From positions 1 to 60,941 of the forward strand of contig JAIQFH010000048.1 in NCBI GenBank assembly GCA_020073385.1: a stretch of 60,941 nt of DNA, in the 5' to 3' direction. The notes beneath the pieces are model-generated. The model was not told where the DNA came from. It searched no databases and worked only from the letters and a program-made list of their open reading frames with translations. Positions 21,616-29,864 of this stretch are shown here, in pieces (the first letter of the stretch is position 1; each line of letters opens with the position of its first letter). Source of the DNA: Terriglobia bacterium. Its GTDB lineage: Bacteria; Acidobacteriota; Terriglobia; Terriglobales; Acidobacteriaceae. The translations under genes and the position numbers were made by a program.

Positions 21616-24600
21616 TCAGAACGTGATTTTTCCTCCGAGTTGAACGATGCGCCCGGGACGGGCCGACACTATCTTCCCGAAGTTTGTATTCGGACTCGGC
21701 GGAACGTCATTCACGTTACGGTCAATCGCGCCTGTGCCAGGCCCGCTGGCAGCCGCCGTCGGGGAGCCTGGGTCGACTCCCCACTGCGTGTGATTAAACG
21801 TATTAAAGGTTTCAACGCGCAACTGGAATGCAACCCGTTCCCCGAATTTGAAAGTCTTGCCCAGACCCACGTCCCAGTTGTTAATACCGGGCTCGCGCAG
21901 GATGTTACGGCCACTGGTGCCGAAGGCACCTGCCAAGGGTTGGGTAAAGCAAGAAGTGTTAAACCATTCGTTGACTCCCTTGGTGAAGCCGCTCTTCGGA
22001 TTGCATCCCGGACCCAAGTCTGCACGTTGATTGAATCCGTTCAGGAGTCCGAAGGTGTCGCTGGCCTGCACGGAGAAGGGGAAGCCCTGTTGGAATGTTG
22101 TGATAGTGGTGATCTGCCAGCCACCGATGGCGGCATCCGCCACTCGATTCGCACCGCCCAGAAAGCGCTTGCCGCGCCCGATTGGCAAGCTGTACACAAG
22201 ACTTCCGACAAATCGCTGGCCTACATTGAAATCGGAGGGTCCATAATCGGCTCTGGGATCATGGTCGTTCATATGCCCGGCGAATCCATTCGTGGCACCG
22301 ATGCCAGCCGCGGCCGACTTGTCATCAAGGCTTTTGGCCCAGGTGTAAACCGCGGTAAACGCCATATCAGCAGCTCGGCGTTCGAGCTTTACATTGGCCG
22401 CGTTGTAGTTCGAATATCCGTCCCAGTGGCTATCCAAGGTAGCAAAGGCCGAGAAATTCACGTACGGTCTCCGGTCGTTGATGGGACAGTCGCCTGCGGT
22501 CGGATCTGCCTGACAAACAGCCGGGTTTGAAGCCGGGAAAGGTTGGTTGATATTGGTGCGATCCAGCAGGTGGGTTCCCTTGTTGCCGACATAATTCACT
22601 TCTAACGTGGTGTTCCGGGACAGTTCCCTTTGCACCGATAGAGACCACTGCTGGACGTATGGGTTCCGTGGATGCTCCGAAAGGATAACCGCGATGAATT
22701 GTCCGCCCTGAGCTGCAATAGTCACTGGCAGGGGTGCAGTCAGCGGAGGGAACAATTGGTCGGTCAACTTTGGCGCGACCGCCAGCGTTTGCGCGGTTGG
22801 GGTCAAGGTGGTGCGCTCTACAAAGGGATATAAGTCGCCCGAGTCGTCCATCTCGCGAGTTTCGAAAGAATCCCAGTAGATCCCGTAGCCGCCTCGGACC
22901 ACAGTTTTATCTCCCCCGAACGGCCGGAAAGCGAAGCCAATTCGTGGAGCGAATGGAGTTTTGGATCCCTTCGTCGGCGTGTTGCTGCCGCAATAGTCAT
23001 AGAAGCCGTTGCCGGCAGGAGCAATCCCGTTCGTCAGCAGGGCCTTGTCCGCAAAGCACAACCCTCCTAACGCATTGGCGGGATTGATCCAGAACAGCTT
23101 GTCGTGCGTTTCGTACGGGACATTGCGGTAGTCCCAGCGGAGTCCCAGGTCTAACGTCAGGCGGTTGCTGACCTTCCATTCGTCTTGAACATAAGGAGCA
23201 AAGTACTTGAAGTGATATTGATTCAAATTGCCTGCCACACCTGCGGTGCTGAATGGTCCGGGCTGGAAGGTGCTGGCTTGACCGTAATAACCGAGTAGAA
23301 AATCCGCCACTGCATTCCCGGTTCCACAGAGTCCGGAAGGGGTCGAACAGGTGCCGCCCTGGCTGTTCTGAAGAATGGTCGTATTGTTGTAGGTGTAGGA
23401 GCCGAGGAAGTTGGTGGAGAGATCCCGCTTCTGAACCCAGGTACGATAGTCAAAGCCCACGCCGATGGTGTGCTTACCCCGCACCATTGACAGTGAATCG
23501 GAGAACTCCCACATCGGTATATCGCTGGTGGTAGGAACGTTACCCGGGCTTCCGAAAGTAGAGAAGTTCTGGAACGTGACTTGCGGAAAACCTGCTGCAT
23601 AAGAGGGTAACGTAGTAAAAATGCCCGTCAACCCCAGGTTTGTTATATCGGCTGAGGAAGTCGGGGCCGCCCCCTGAATGGTCGTGGCATGGAGGTAGCC
23701 AAGCCGAAAACTGTTCACCACGCTGTGCCCGAGTGTAATGGTGTGGGACACTGCCCAACTCGTCGAGTTCTCCGTAAACGTGTTCAGTCCATACCCGAGC
23801 GATGCGGTTCCGGCGTTTTCCAGTGAGTAATCAGCTTTGGTGTATCGGAAAAAGACGGAGCCCAGACGACCCAAACTTTGGTCGAGCTTGTACGTCTGCT
23901 GGTCCGTATTGGTCGGAAGACCGGTGACCAAGTGGAAGTTACCCAGACTGCACCCTATACAATTTGGAGCCGAGAATATGTTCGCGCCAAGCGCCACGTT
24001 GGGTAGCTTCACAAACCGGCTGCTCTGAATCATGTTGCCTGAGAAGGCCGCACCAGTATTCGGATCGACGGGCATGCATGGATTGTTGCTGGCCAGAGCT
24101 ACCTGGCACGGCGAACCCGGGGTGGCATCATAAGCCGGCAAGTTGAGTGCGGAAAAGTCTCCGTTCAATTCGGCCGTGGTCGGAACGTTGTAGAACTGAT
24201 TCGTTCCATTGCGAATGCGCCAGCCCTCATAGTTCGCCAGCCAAAATGTTTTGTTTCGTCCATCGTAGAGCTTGGGGATGTAAACCGGTCCGCCCGCAAC
24301 GAATCCGAATTGATTCTGCCGTAGTTCGGGGATGGCAGGTTGAAAGTGAGCTTTGGCATCAAAAGCATCATTTCGGTCGAAGAGGAAGAGCGATCCGTGC
24401 AATTGATTGGTGCCACTCTTACTTACGATGTTGATCTGGTTGGCACTGAAGCCGTATTCAGCCGTATATGTTTCGCTTTGGACCTTGAACTCCTGGATCG
24501 CGTCCTGAGAGAGAATGACCGCAGGCGTATTCAAGGCCGTGTCCGTATTGGATAAGCCGTCCAGAGTGTAGTTATTGGACTCCGGCCGGCCACCATTGAT

Positions 24601-25152
24601 ACTGATGGCGTTCCCTTCGTTCTGTCGCATCTGACCTTGCTCGCCGACGGTCTGGACCGCTCCCGCACCGATGAAAAGCAGGTTCAGAAAGTTGCGTCCG
24701 TTGAGTGGCAGTTCGTCGACCTGCTTCTCGCTCACCAGTTGCGAAACAGCGGCGTTCTCGGTGTCGAGGGCGACCGCGTTGGCTTCGACCGACACGCTTT
24801 CTGTCACGGCGCCCGGCTTTAGCGTGACGTCGGCACGGGCCTCCTGGCCGACCACCAAGCCAATGTTGTCCACGACAGACTTCTGAAAGCCCGCGGACTG
24901 AACCGTCACTCGGTAGGTTCCCGGCGCCAGATAGGGAACAGTGAAGTCACCAGAAGAGGTCGTCTCAGTGTGCTTGGTTACGTTAGTTGCAACATTGGTG
25001 ACATCCACACCCGCCTTGGCAAGCACTGCTCCGGAGCTATCTTTGACCGTTCCGAGGATGGTTCCATAGGCACCACCCTGACCGTAAAGAAGACCTGCCG
25101 CCGAAATCACAATCAGGCACAGCGAGAGAATGCGTGTCGTCGCGGACATCAT
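21616..25152 (-). CDS. TonB-dependent receptor, Oar-like with carboxypeptidase-regulatory domain
   Basis: A 1178-aa outer-membrane receptor. The ATG at 25152 has AGGAG 5 bp upstream; an in-frame start further up is not needed. Order: signal peptide ending SAAGLLYGQ; a CarboxypepD_reg-like domain (GTILGTVKDSSGAVLAKAGVDVTN to KPGAVTESVSV, about residues 28-115); a plug (LPLNGRNFLNLL, INGGRPESNNYTLDG); a 22-strand type barrel with many aromatic-rich strands; and a final phenylalanine (LGGKITF) suited to outer-membrane assembly. This class is very abundant in Acidobacteriota and imports oligosaccharides or other ligands. Its place between the glycosidases and the rhamnose genes suggests uptake of rhamno-oligosaccharides; that is inferred. 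Confidence 0.92.
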   Translation of the reverse strand: MMSATTRILSLCLIVISAAGLLYGQGGAYGTILGTVKDSSGAVLAKAGVDVTNVATNVTKHTETTSSGDFTVPYLAPGTYRVTVQSAGFQKSVVDNIGLVVGQEARADVTLKPGAVTESVSVEANAVALDTENAAVSQLVSEKQVDELPLNGRNFLNLLFIGAGAVQTVGEQGQMRQNEGNAISINGGRPESNNYTLDGLSNTDTALNTPAVILSQDAIQEFKVQSETYTAEYGFSANQINIVSKSGTNQLHGSLFLFDRNDAFDAKAHFQPAIPELRQNQFGFVAGGPVYIPKLYDGRNKTFWLANYEGWRIRNGTNQFYNVPTTAELNGDFSALNLPAYDATPGSPCQVALASNNPCMPVDPNTGAAFSGNMIQSSRFVKLPNVALGANIFSAPNCIGCSLGNFHLVTGLPTNTDQQTYKLDQSLGRLGSVFFRYTKADYSLENAGTASLGYGLNTFTENSTSWAVSHTITLGHSVVNSFRLGYLHATTIQGAAPTSSADITNLGLTGIFTTLPSYAAGFPQVTFQNFSTFGSPGNVPTTSDIPMWEFSDSLSMVRGKHTIGVGFDYRTWVQKRDLSTNFLGSYTYNNTTILQNSQGGTCSTPSGLCGTGNAVADFLLGYYGQASTFQPGPFSTAGVAGNLNQYHFKYFAPYVQDEWKVSNRLTLDLGLRWDYRNVPYETHDKLFWINPANALGGLCFADKALLTNGIAPAGNGFYDYCGSNTPTKGSKTPFAPRIGFAFRPFGGDKTVVRGGYGIYWDSFETREMDDSGDLYPFVERTTLTPTAQTLAVAPKLTDQLFPPLTAPLPVTIAAQGGQFIAVILSEHPRNPYVQQWSLSVQRELSRNTTLEVNYVGNKGTHLLDRTNINQPFPASNPAVCQADPTAGDCPINDRRPYVNFSAFATLDSHWDGYSNYNAANVKLERRAADMAFTAVYTWAKSLDDKSAAAGIGATNGFAGHMNDHDPRADYGPSDFNVGQRFVGSLVYSLPIGRGKRFLGGANRVADAAIGGWQITTITTFQQGFPFSVQASDTFGLLNGFNQRADLGPGCNPKSGFTKGVNEWFNTSCFTQPLAGAFGTSGRNILREPGINNWDVGLGKTFKFGERVAFQLRVETFNTFNHTQWGVDPGSPTAAASGPGTGAIDRNVNDVPPSPNTNFGKIVSARPGRIVQLGGKITF

Positions 25153-25322
25153 GTTTTCTCCTGGCGACGTTTGCAACTCGTGGAATGGGGATCATTCCCG
25201 CGTCTCACAAACTTGAACATGGAATTGTCCCCAGCCCCAAAACCCACGTCGCCGTCTACTGGGGGCGGATGCTCCCATTGACCGCCGAGCATCGTCAACT
25301 CGCAACCGGGAAACTCTCGGCA

Positions 25323-25463
25323 TTTCGCGGTGAAAAACCGAAGTGATAGCGCACTGGGCGAGCGCCAAATCGTTATTTAGCAATCGATTCACGTGCAAGT
25401 TCCATTGCACTTTCCGCGCCGCGAGGTCACCGTAAAGAGCTACTTTGTTTTGCATTGCAGAAA
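25323..25463 (-). promoter_or_regulatory. upstream region of the TonB receptor with paired operator-like sites
   Basis: The 405 bp between receptor and regulator hold no gene. They contain TTTCGC-GGT-GAAAAA at 25323 and TTTTGC-ATT-GCAGAAA at 25448, matching in order and spacing the pair upstream of the GH78 operon (16882 and 17000). A GCGAGGTC string also lies between the two sites in both regions. This looks like a shared promoter architecture under one regulator. Confidence 0.5.
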
Positions 25464-25557
25464 GTTGCCGCCTCGGGGCTAGGGCGACGCGGAACGTACA
25501 CGCAAAGGGGTTGGCTATTTCAGAAAAACGCGGCCAGGCTCTATGGACCGGCTCGGT

Positions 25558-26742
25558 CTAGTGTGCCAAATGTTGGCGGGATGAATCAGAAGGCTCGGTT
25601 CGGACCAGTTGTGCAAGAGCATCATTCGGATAGTAATGATCCACGGTCCCGGGAGTCACCAGCTTGTGCTCAACGAATACTGCGGGCGGTACCGGACGTT
25701 GGTTCAGAATATCGAGACTGACTCGGATCAGGTTCTCGCCGTAGCGTTCGGGGAAGTAAGCCACGGACCCGACGAAGCGGGTTTTGGGCTGACGCAATTC
25801 CGCTCTGCCCTCGGGCGACGCATTTTGCCCGATGACAGCACAGTTCTCTGAACGGCCCGCTTCCTGAAAAGCACGCAGAGCGCCGAGTGCGCTGGGATCA
25901 TTGATCGCTCCCACTAGCACATGCCGTGCGTGCGAAGAACGCAGATGCCTCCGCACGGCTTCGAAGCTGGGCCCCAGTTCTCCGTCGCCATCCAGGTAAG
26001 TCACGCGACAGTTCGCGGCACTCGGCAATACCAGATTGATACCCACTAGCAATCCCGACAATCGCATGCGAGGAAGATTCCCTGCCCGCTTCAACTCGAG
26101 GAGTAGAATCTCGTCCGCTTCTGAGTGCCAGTGCTCCTTGACCCAGCGGCCCAGATACCGGCCGGCGATCAATCCAGCTTCATAGTTATTGGCGCCGTAA
26201 TATGTAGCACCGGGATGAGGTATATCAATCGCGATCATCGGAATCCCTGCTTCCCGATACTTCGCCGCGACGATCGGGGCGACTTCCTCGTCGGTTTGGA
26301 ACTCGATCGCCAAGTCAACTTTTTCGCGCACGAGCAGATCCGCGTTTCGTTGCGCGGTCTTGGCGCTATAGCGATTGTCGAGAGAGATGAGTTCGATGCC
26401 CTCGGCAGCCGCTGCTCGCTGCAAGCCTTCCGACACTTCTCGCGAGAACTGATAATCGGTGCCCTGCGCCGCATAGCCCAAACGGTAGAGTCGCTGCTTC
26501 CACGGGCGCACGCGGGACTGATAAAGATTCTGCCCCAATTTATCGACCATGCCGCACTTTTCGAGTGTATAGAGGAGCCGGAACACCATGGTTTTCGGCA
26601 GGCCACATCGCGCGCAAATTTCTTTCAGCGGAAGGGCTTCCCCGGGCGAGTGAAACGCGCTTAACAGCTGAGACGAGTGAATGATGGACTTGACGAGGTA
26701 TCGGTCACGAGTCTGAGCAGCGGGGCTCATATGTGCGGACAT
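25558..26742 (-). CDS. hybrid regulator: IclR-type HTH with periplasmic-binding sugar-sensor domain
   Basis: The first 75 residues form a winged HTH of IclR type (IIHSSQLLSAFHSPGEALPLKEICARCGLPKTMVFRLLYTLEKCGMVDK). The remaining 310 are a type 1 periplasmic-binding domain as in RbsB or LacI (ELISLDNRYSAKTAQRNADLLVREKVDLAIEFQ, GIPMIAIDIPHPGATYYGANNYEAGLIAGRYLG, VLVGAINDPSALGALRAFQEAG). IclR members normally carry a GAF-like effector domain and LacI members a different HTH, so this is an unusual but coherent combination. There is no signal peptide. It is divergent from rhaI, and a palindrome 18 bp before its own start suggests autoregulation. L-rhamnose is the likely effector; inferred. Confidence 0.85.
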   Translation of the reverse strand: MSAHMSPAAQTRDRYLVKSIIHSSQLLSAFHSPGEALPLKEICARCGLPKTMVFRLLYTLEKCGMVDKLGQNLYQSRVRPWKQRLYRLGYAAQGTDYQFSREVSEGLQRAAAAEGIELISLDNRYSAKTAQRNADLLVREKVDLAIEFQTDEEVAPIVAAKYREAGIPMIAIDIPHPGATYYGANNYEAGLIAGRYLGRWVKEHWHSEADEILLLELKRAGNLPRMRLSGLLVGINLVLPSAANCRVTYLDGDGELGPSFEAVRRHLRSSHARHVLVGAINDPSALGALRAFQEAGRSENCAVIGQNASPEGRAELRQPKTRFVGSVAYFPERYGENLIRVSLDILNQRPVPPAVFVEHKLVTPGTVDHYYPNDALAQLVRTEPSDSSRQHLAH

Positions 26743-26760
26743 AATGATCCAATTTGTTCA

Positions 26761-26775
26761 TTTTGCAAAGCGAAA
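26761..26775. promoter_or_regulatory. operator-like palindrome before the regulator gene
   Basis: TTTTGC-AAA-GCGAAA lies 18 bp upstream of the regulator ATG, where a bound protein would block transcription or translation initiation. It differs from the copy before rhaI at one arm base. Elsewhere the 451-bp divergent region between regulator and rhaI shows no gene or other clear structure. Confidence 0.55.
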
Positions 26776-27103
26776 TTTGCGATCGCGACCTTCGGAGAGC
26801 CCGCCAGCAGCCGACGGAAGACCCCGCATACTCCGGGCACAAAGAGATTTGTTATTGCACAGGAATGCTTGCCGAAAAGATTGCTCGTCCTCGGTGTCGC
26901 CCAACAAAATCGTTTATGCTGTCAATGGCGCGGAATTTGCTGGGTAACTCTCTTCCGCGTCAGACGGCTATTGACAGTTGGATTCTACAACGCGAAATCA
27001 GCGCAGCTGCGTGCGCCCACAGGTTGAGCCGCCAAGTGATCGGGGTCGGAATCGATATCTTGCCTTCTCCGCTCTTTGCCCCGCGTAGTGTGTTGTTAAG
27101 GTA

Positions 27104-27118
27104 TTTCGCTGTGCGAAA
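27104..27118. promoter_or_regulatory. perfect operator-like palindrome before rhaI
   Basis: TTTCGC-TGT-GCGAAA is a perfect 6-bp inverted repeat with a 3-bp spacer, 75 bp before the rhaI ATG. It is the best member of a set of similar sites in this locus and so probably the reference operator of the rhamnose regulon. Confidence 0.6.
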
Positions 27119-27193
27119 CGCTGAGATTTGCCAAAGAAAACCGTGACGACGCGAGAGATCGAATGTAATCTTCCGTCGCTAAGAGAGGTTTGC

Positions 27194-28384
27194 ATGGGTT
27201 CGTCCACGAGTGACAAGGTTTTTGCCGCCCTTGAGATATTCCGCATTGAGCTGCCATCGTGGGGCTTCGCCAATACCGGCACTCGTTTCGGAAAATTCAT
27301 TCAACCAGCCGCGGCCACCACCACGGAGGAAAAATTCAGCGATGCGGGCCAGGTGCACCTTCTCACAGGTGTCTGCCCGACGGTGGCTTTGCATGTGTTG
27401 TGGGATTGTCCCGCGGGAGTGCAAAGTACCGACGAGATAAAGCGTTTCGCGAGCCGGTATGCCGTTGCGCCGGGATCCATCAATCCCAATCTTTTTCAGG
27501 ATCAAGAGTACAAGTTTGGATCGTTCGGCAATCCGGATGAATCCATCCGCCAGCGCGCCATGCGGCACACCAAAGACAGCATCGAAATCGCGCGGCGCCT
27601 CAACAGCAGAGATATTTCTTTTTGGTTTGCGGACGGATCGAATTATCCAGGCAGCGCCAACATCCGGCAGCGCAAAGAATGGTTCACCGACGGTTTGAAA
27701 GCGGCGCATCAGCAGTTGTCGCCGGACCAGCGGATGTTGGTCGAGTACAAACCGTTCGAACCCGCTTTCTATCACACCGACATCGCAGACTGGGGAATGG
27801 CTTTGCTGCTGTCGCGCGCGGCTGGTCCGCAAGCCAAGGTTTTGGTCGATACCGGGCACCACTACGCGGCGCAAAATATTGAACAAATCGTTGCCTGGCT
27901 TTTGTCCGAGAACATGCTGGGCGGCTTCCATTTCAACGATCGCCGCTATGCCGATGACGACCTGACGATGGGTTCCATCGATCCTTATCAGGTATTTCGC
28001 ATCTTCCACGAGATCCACTTCTTTGAACGGGAAACCGGACAGCACGCCGACATTGCCTACATGGTCGATCAGAGTCATAACCTGAAAGGCAAGATGGAAG
28101 CGATGATTCAGACCGTGACCATGGCGCAGCAGCTTTTCGCCAAAGCGGCGTTGGTAGATGCGAAGAAGCTGGCGACAGCCCAGAAGAACTGCAATCTCGT
28201 TGACGCCGAGTCGGTGCTGCAAGATGCTTTCGCAACCGACGTCCGTCCCGTGATCAAGGAGTGGCGAGAATCCAAAGGACTGCCCAAAGACCCGATGGAA
28301 GCGTTCCGGCAAAGCGGATATCTGGAGCGCATCACAAAAGAGCGGGCGGTAAAGAACTCGCACAACGTATCTTCGTATGCCTAG
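27194..28384 (+). CDS. rhaI: L-rhamnose isomerase, RhaI type
   Basis: Converts L-rhamnose to L-rhamnulose in the cytoplasm. The 396-aa product is of the Pseudomonas stutzeri/Bacillus RhaI type (TIM barrel, divalent metal). Supporting text: ELPSWGFANTGTRFGKF, VALHVLWDCP, SINPNLFQDQEYKFGSFGNPD, ISFWFADGSNYPGSANIRQRKEW, LLVEYKPFEPAFYHTDIADWG-like and GGFHFNDRRYADDDLTMGSIDPYQVFRIFHE, which carry the metal-binding Glu, Asp and His residues. The ATG at 27194 follows AGAGAGG by 5 bp, and the earlier in-frame start lacks a ribosome site. The stop overlaps the kinase start by 8 bp. Confidence 0.9.
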   Translation: MGSSTSDKVFAALEIFRIELPSWGFANTGTRFGKFIQPAAATTTEEKFSDAGQVHLLTGVCPTVALHVLWDCPAGVQSTDEIKRFASRYAVAPGSINPNLFQDQEYKFGSFGNPDESIRQRAMRHTKDSIEIARRLNSRDISFWFADGSNYPGSANIRQRKEWFTDGLKAAHQQLSPDQRMLVEYKPFEPAFYHTDIADWGMALLLSRAAGPQAKVLVDTGHHYAAQNIEQIVAWLLSENMLGGFHFNDRRYADDDLTMGSIDPYQVFRIFHEIHFFERETGQHADIAYMVDQSHNLKGKMEAMIQTVTMAQQLFAKAALVDAKKLATAQKNCNLVDAESVLQDAFATDVRPVIKEWRESKGLPKDPMEAFRQSGYLERITKERAVKNSHNVSSYA

Positions 28385-29864
28385 CGTCGCTCACCCGAAA
28401 CCTTATCTGGCCTTCGATTTCGGAGCCGAAAGCGGGCGCGCGGTTCTGGCGCATCTGCAATCTGGCATTCTCACGACCGAGGAGGTCCATCGCTTTCGGA
28501 ATGAAGCCGTGGAGTACAGCGGTTCCCTTCACTGGGACGCTCCTAGGCTTTGGTTCGAGGTGCGGAAGGCGTTGACTCTTGTCGAGCAGATGGAATTGGC
28601 CGGCATCGGAGTGGACGCGTGGGGCGTTGATTACGCTTTGCTCGGCGAGCGCGGCGAATTGCTTCAGAATCCGTATCACTATCGCGACCGCCGCACCGAG
28701 GGTGTGATGGATGACGTTTTTCGAAAGGTCGCCAAGGACCAGATCTATCGGGCGACAGGCATCCAGTTCATGCCGATCAATACGCTCTACCAGCTCTACG
28801 CTGCTCAGCGCGACACGCCCACAATCATCGCGGCTGCGACACAATGGCTTACCATTCCGGACCTCTTTAATTACTGGCTGACCGGGAATGCGGTTTGCGA
28901 ATTCACAAATGCAACCACGACCCAACTCGTCGATCCGGTCAAACGCACCTGGGCAGTAGATCTCATGCAAAAGGTAGGTCTGAACTCCAGTTTGCCGGCA
29001 CCCATCGTCGAGCCGGGCTCGATTTTAGGAGCGCTGCTCCCATCCCTCGCGCAGAACTCCGCTTTGGCAGGGACTGCGGTGATTGCGCCCGCCTGCCATG
29101 ACACCGGATCTGCGGTCGCCGCGATCACGGCTCGCGATGGCACCGCGTTCTTGAGTTCCGGGACTTGGTCGCTGATTGGCACCGAACTGGATGCACCAGT
29201 CGTCACTAGCGAAGCACTCAAGTTGAACTTCACCAATGAAGGCGGAGTAAACGGAACGACGCGCCTGCTGAAAAACGTAATGGGGCTCTGGATGCTGCAG
29301 GGTTGCAGAAACTGCTGGAGCGCTCGGGGTCACAATTCCGACTATCGGGAACTCGTCGAATTGGCCGGCCGCGAACCAGCGTTCAAACATCTCGTTGATC
29401 CGGATGATGAAGCCTTCTTGCGTCCGACCGACATGCTCGGCGCGATCGATCAGTTCTGCCGGAAGACCCATCAGCCTGCGCCTGCGACTCCGGGTGCCTA
29501 TGTGCGATGCATACTGGAAAGTCTGGCTCTGAAGTATCGACTGGTTTTGCGCAGTCTGGAGCAGCTTTGCGGAAAGCGGATCGAGCAGGTTCGCGTGATC
29601 GGGGGCGGCTCGAAGAATCGGTTGCTCAATCAGTTCACCGCGGATGCGACAGGGAAAAGGGTGCTGGCTGGGCCGGCCGAGGCCACCGCTCTCGGGAACA
29701 TCGCCATGCAAATCCTGGCAACCGGCGAAGCATCGTCGCTTCAGCAGGTGCGTGGGATCATCGATCGATCTTTTCCGACGGAGGTCTTCGAGCCCGTGGA
29801 GACCGACAAGTGGGAGCACCAGACCGAGCGATTCGAGCAGTATTGCGAGATGACTTATGCCTGA
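28377..29864 (+). CDS. rhaB: rhamnulokinase
   Basis: Phosphorylates L-rhamnulose to rhamnulose-1-phosphate. It is a FGGY-type sugar kinase of 495 aa: phosphate-1 loop YLAFDFGAESGRAVLAHL at the N-terminus, substrate region GIGVDAWGVDYALLGERG, phosphate-2 loop FLSSGTWSLIGTELDAP, the RhaB-typical LKNVMGLWMLQGCR, and the adenosine loop RVIGGGSKNRLLNQFTADATG. Overlaps of 8 bp with the genes on either side imply tight translational coupling in the rha operon. Confidence 0.93.
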   Translation: MPSVAHPKPYLAFDFGAESGRAVLAHLQSGILTTEEVHRFRNEAVEYSGSLHWDAPRLWFEVRKALTLVEQMELAGIGVDAWGVDYALLGERGELLQNPYHYRDRRTEGVMDDVFRKVAKDQIYRATGIQFMPINTLYQLYAAQRDTPTIIAAATQWLTIPDLFNYWLTGNAVCEFTNATTTQLVDPVKRTWAVDLMQKVGLNSSLPAPIVEPGSILGALLPSLAQNSALAGTAVIAPACHDTGSAVAAITARDGTAFLSSGTWSLIGTELDAPVVTSEALKLNFTNEGGVNGTTRLLKNVMGLWMLQGCRNCWSARGHNSDYRELVELAGREPAFKHLVDPDDEAFLRPTDMLGAIDQFCRKTHQPAPATPGAYVRCILESLALKYRLVLRSLEQLCGKRIEQVRVIGGGSKNRLLNQFTADATGKRVLAGPAEATALGNIAMQILATGEASSLQQVRGIIDRSFPTEVFEPVETDKWEHQTERFEQYCEMTYA

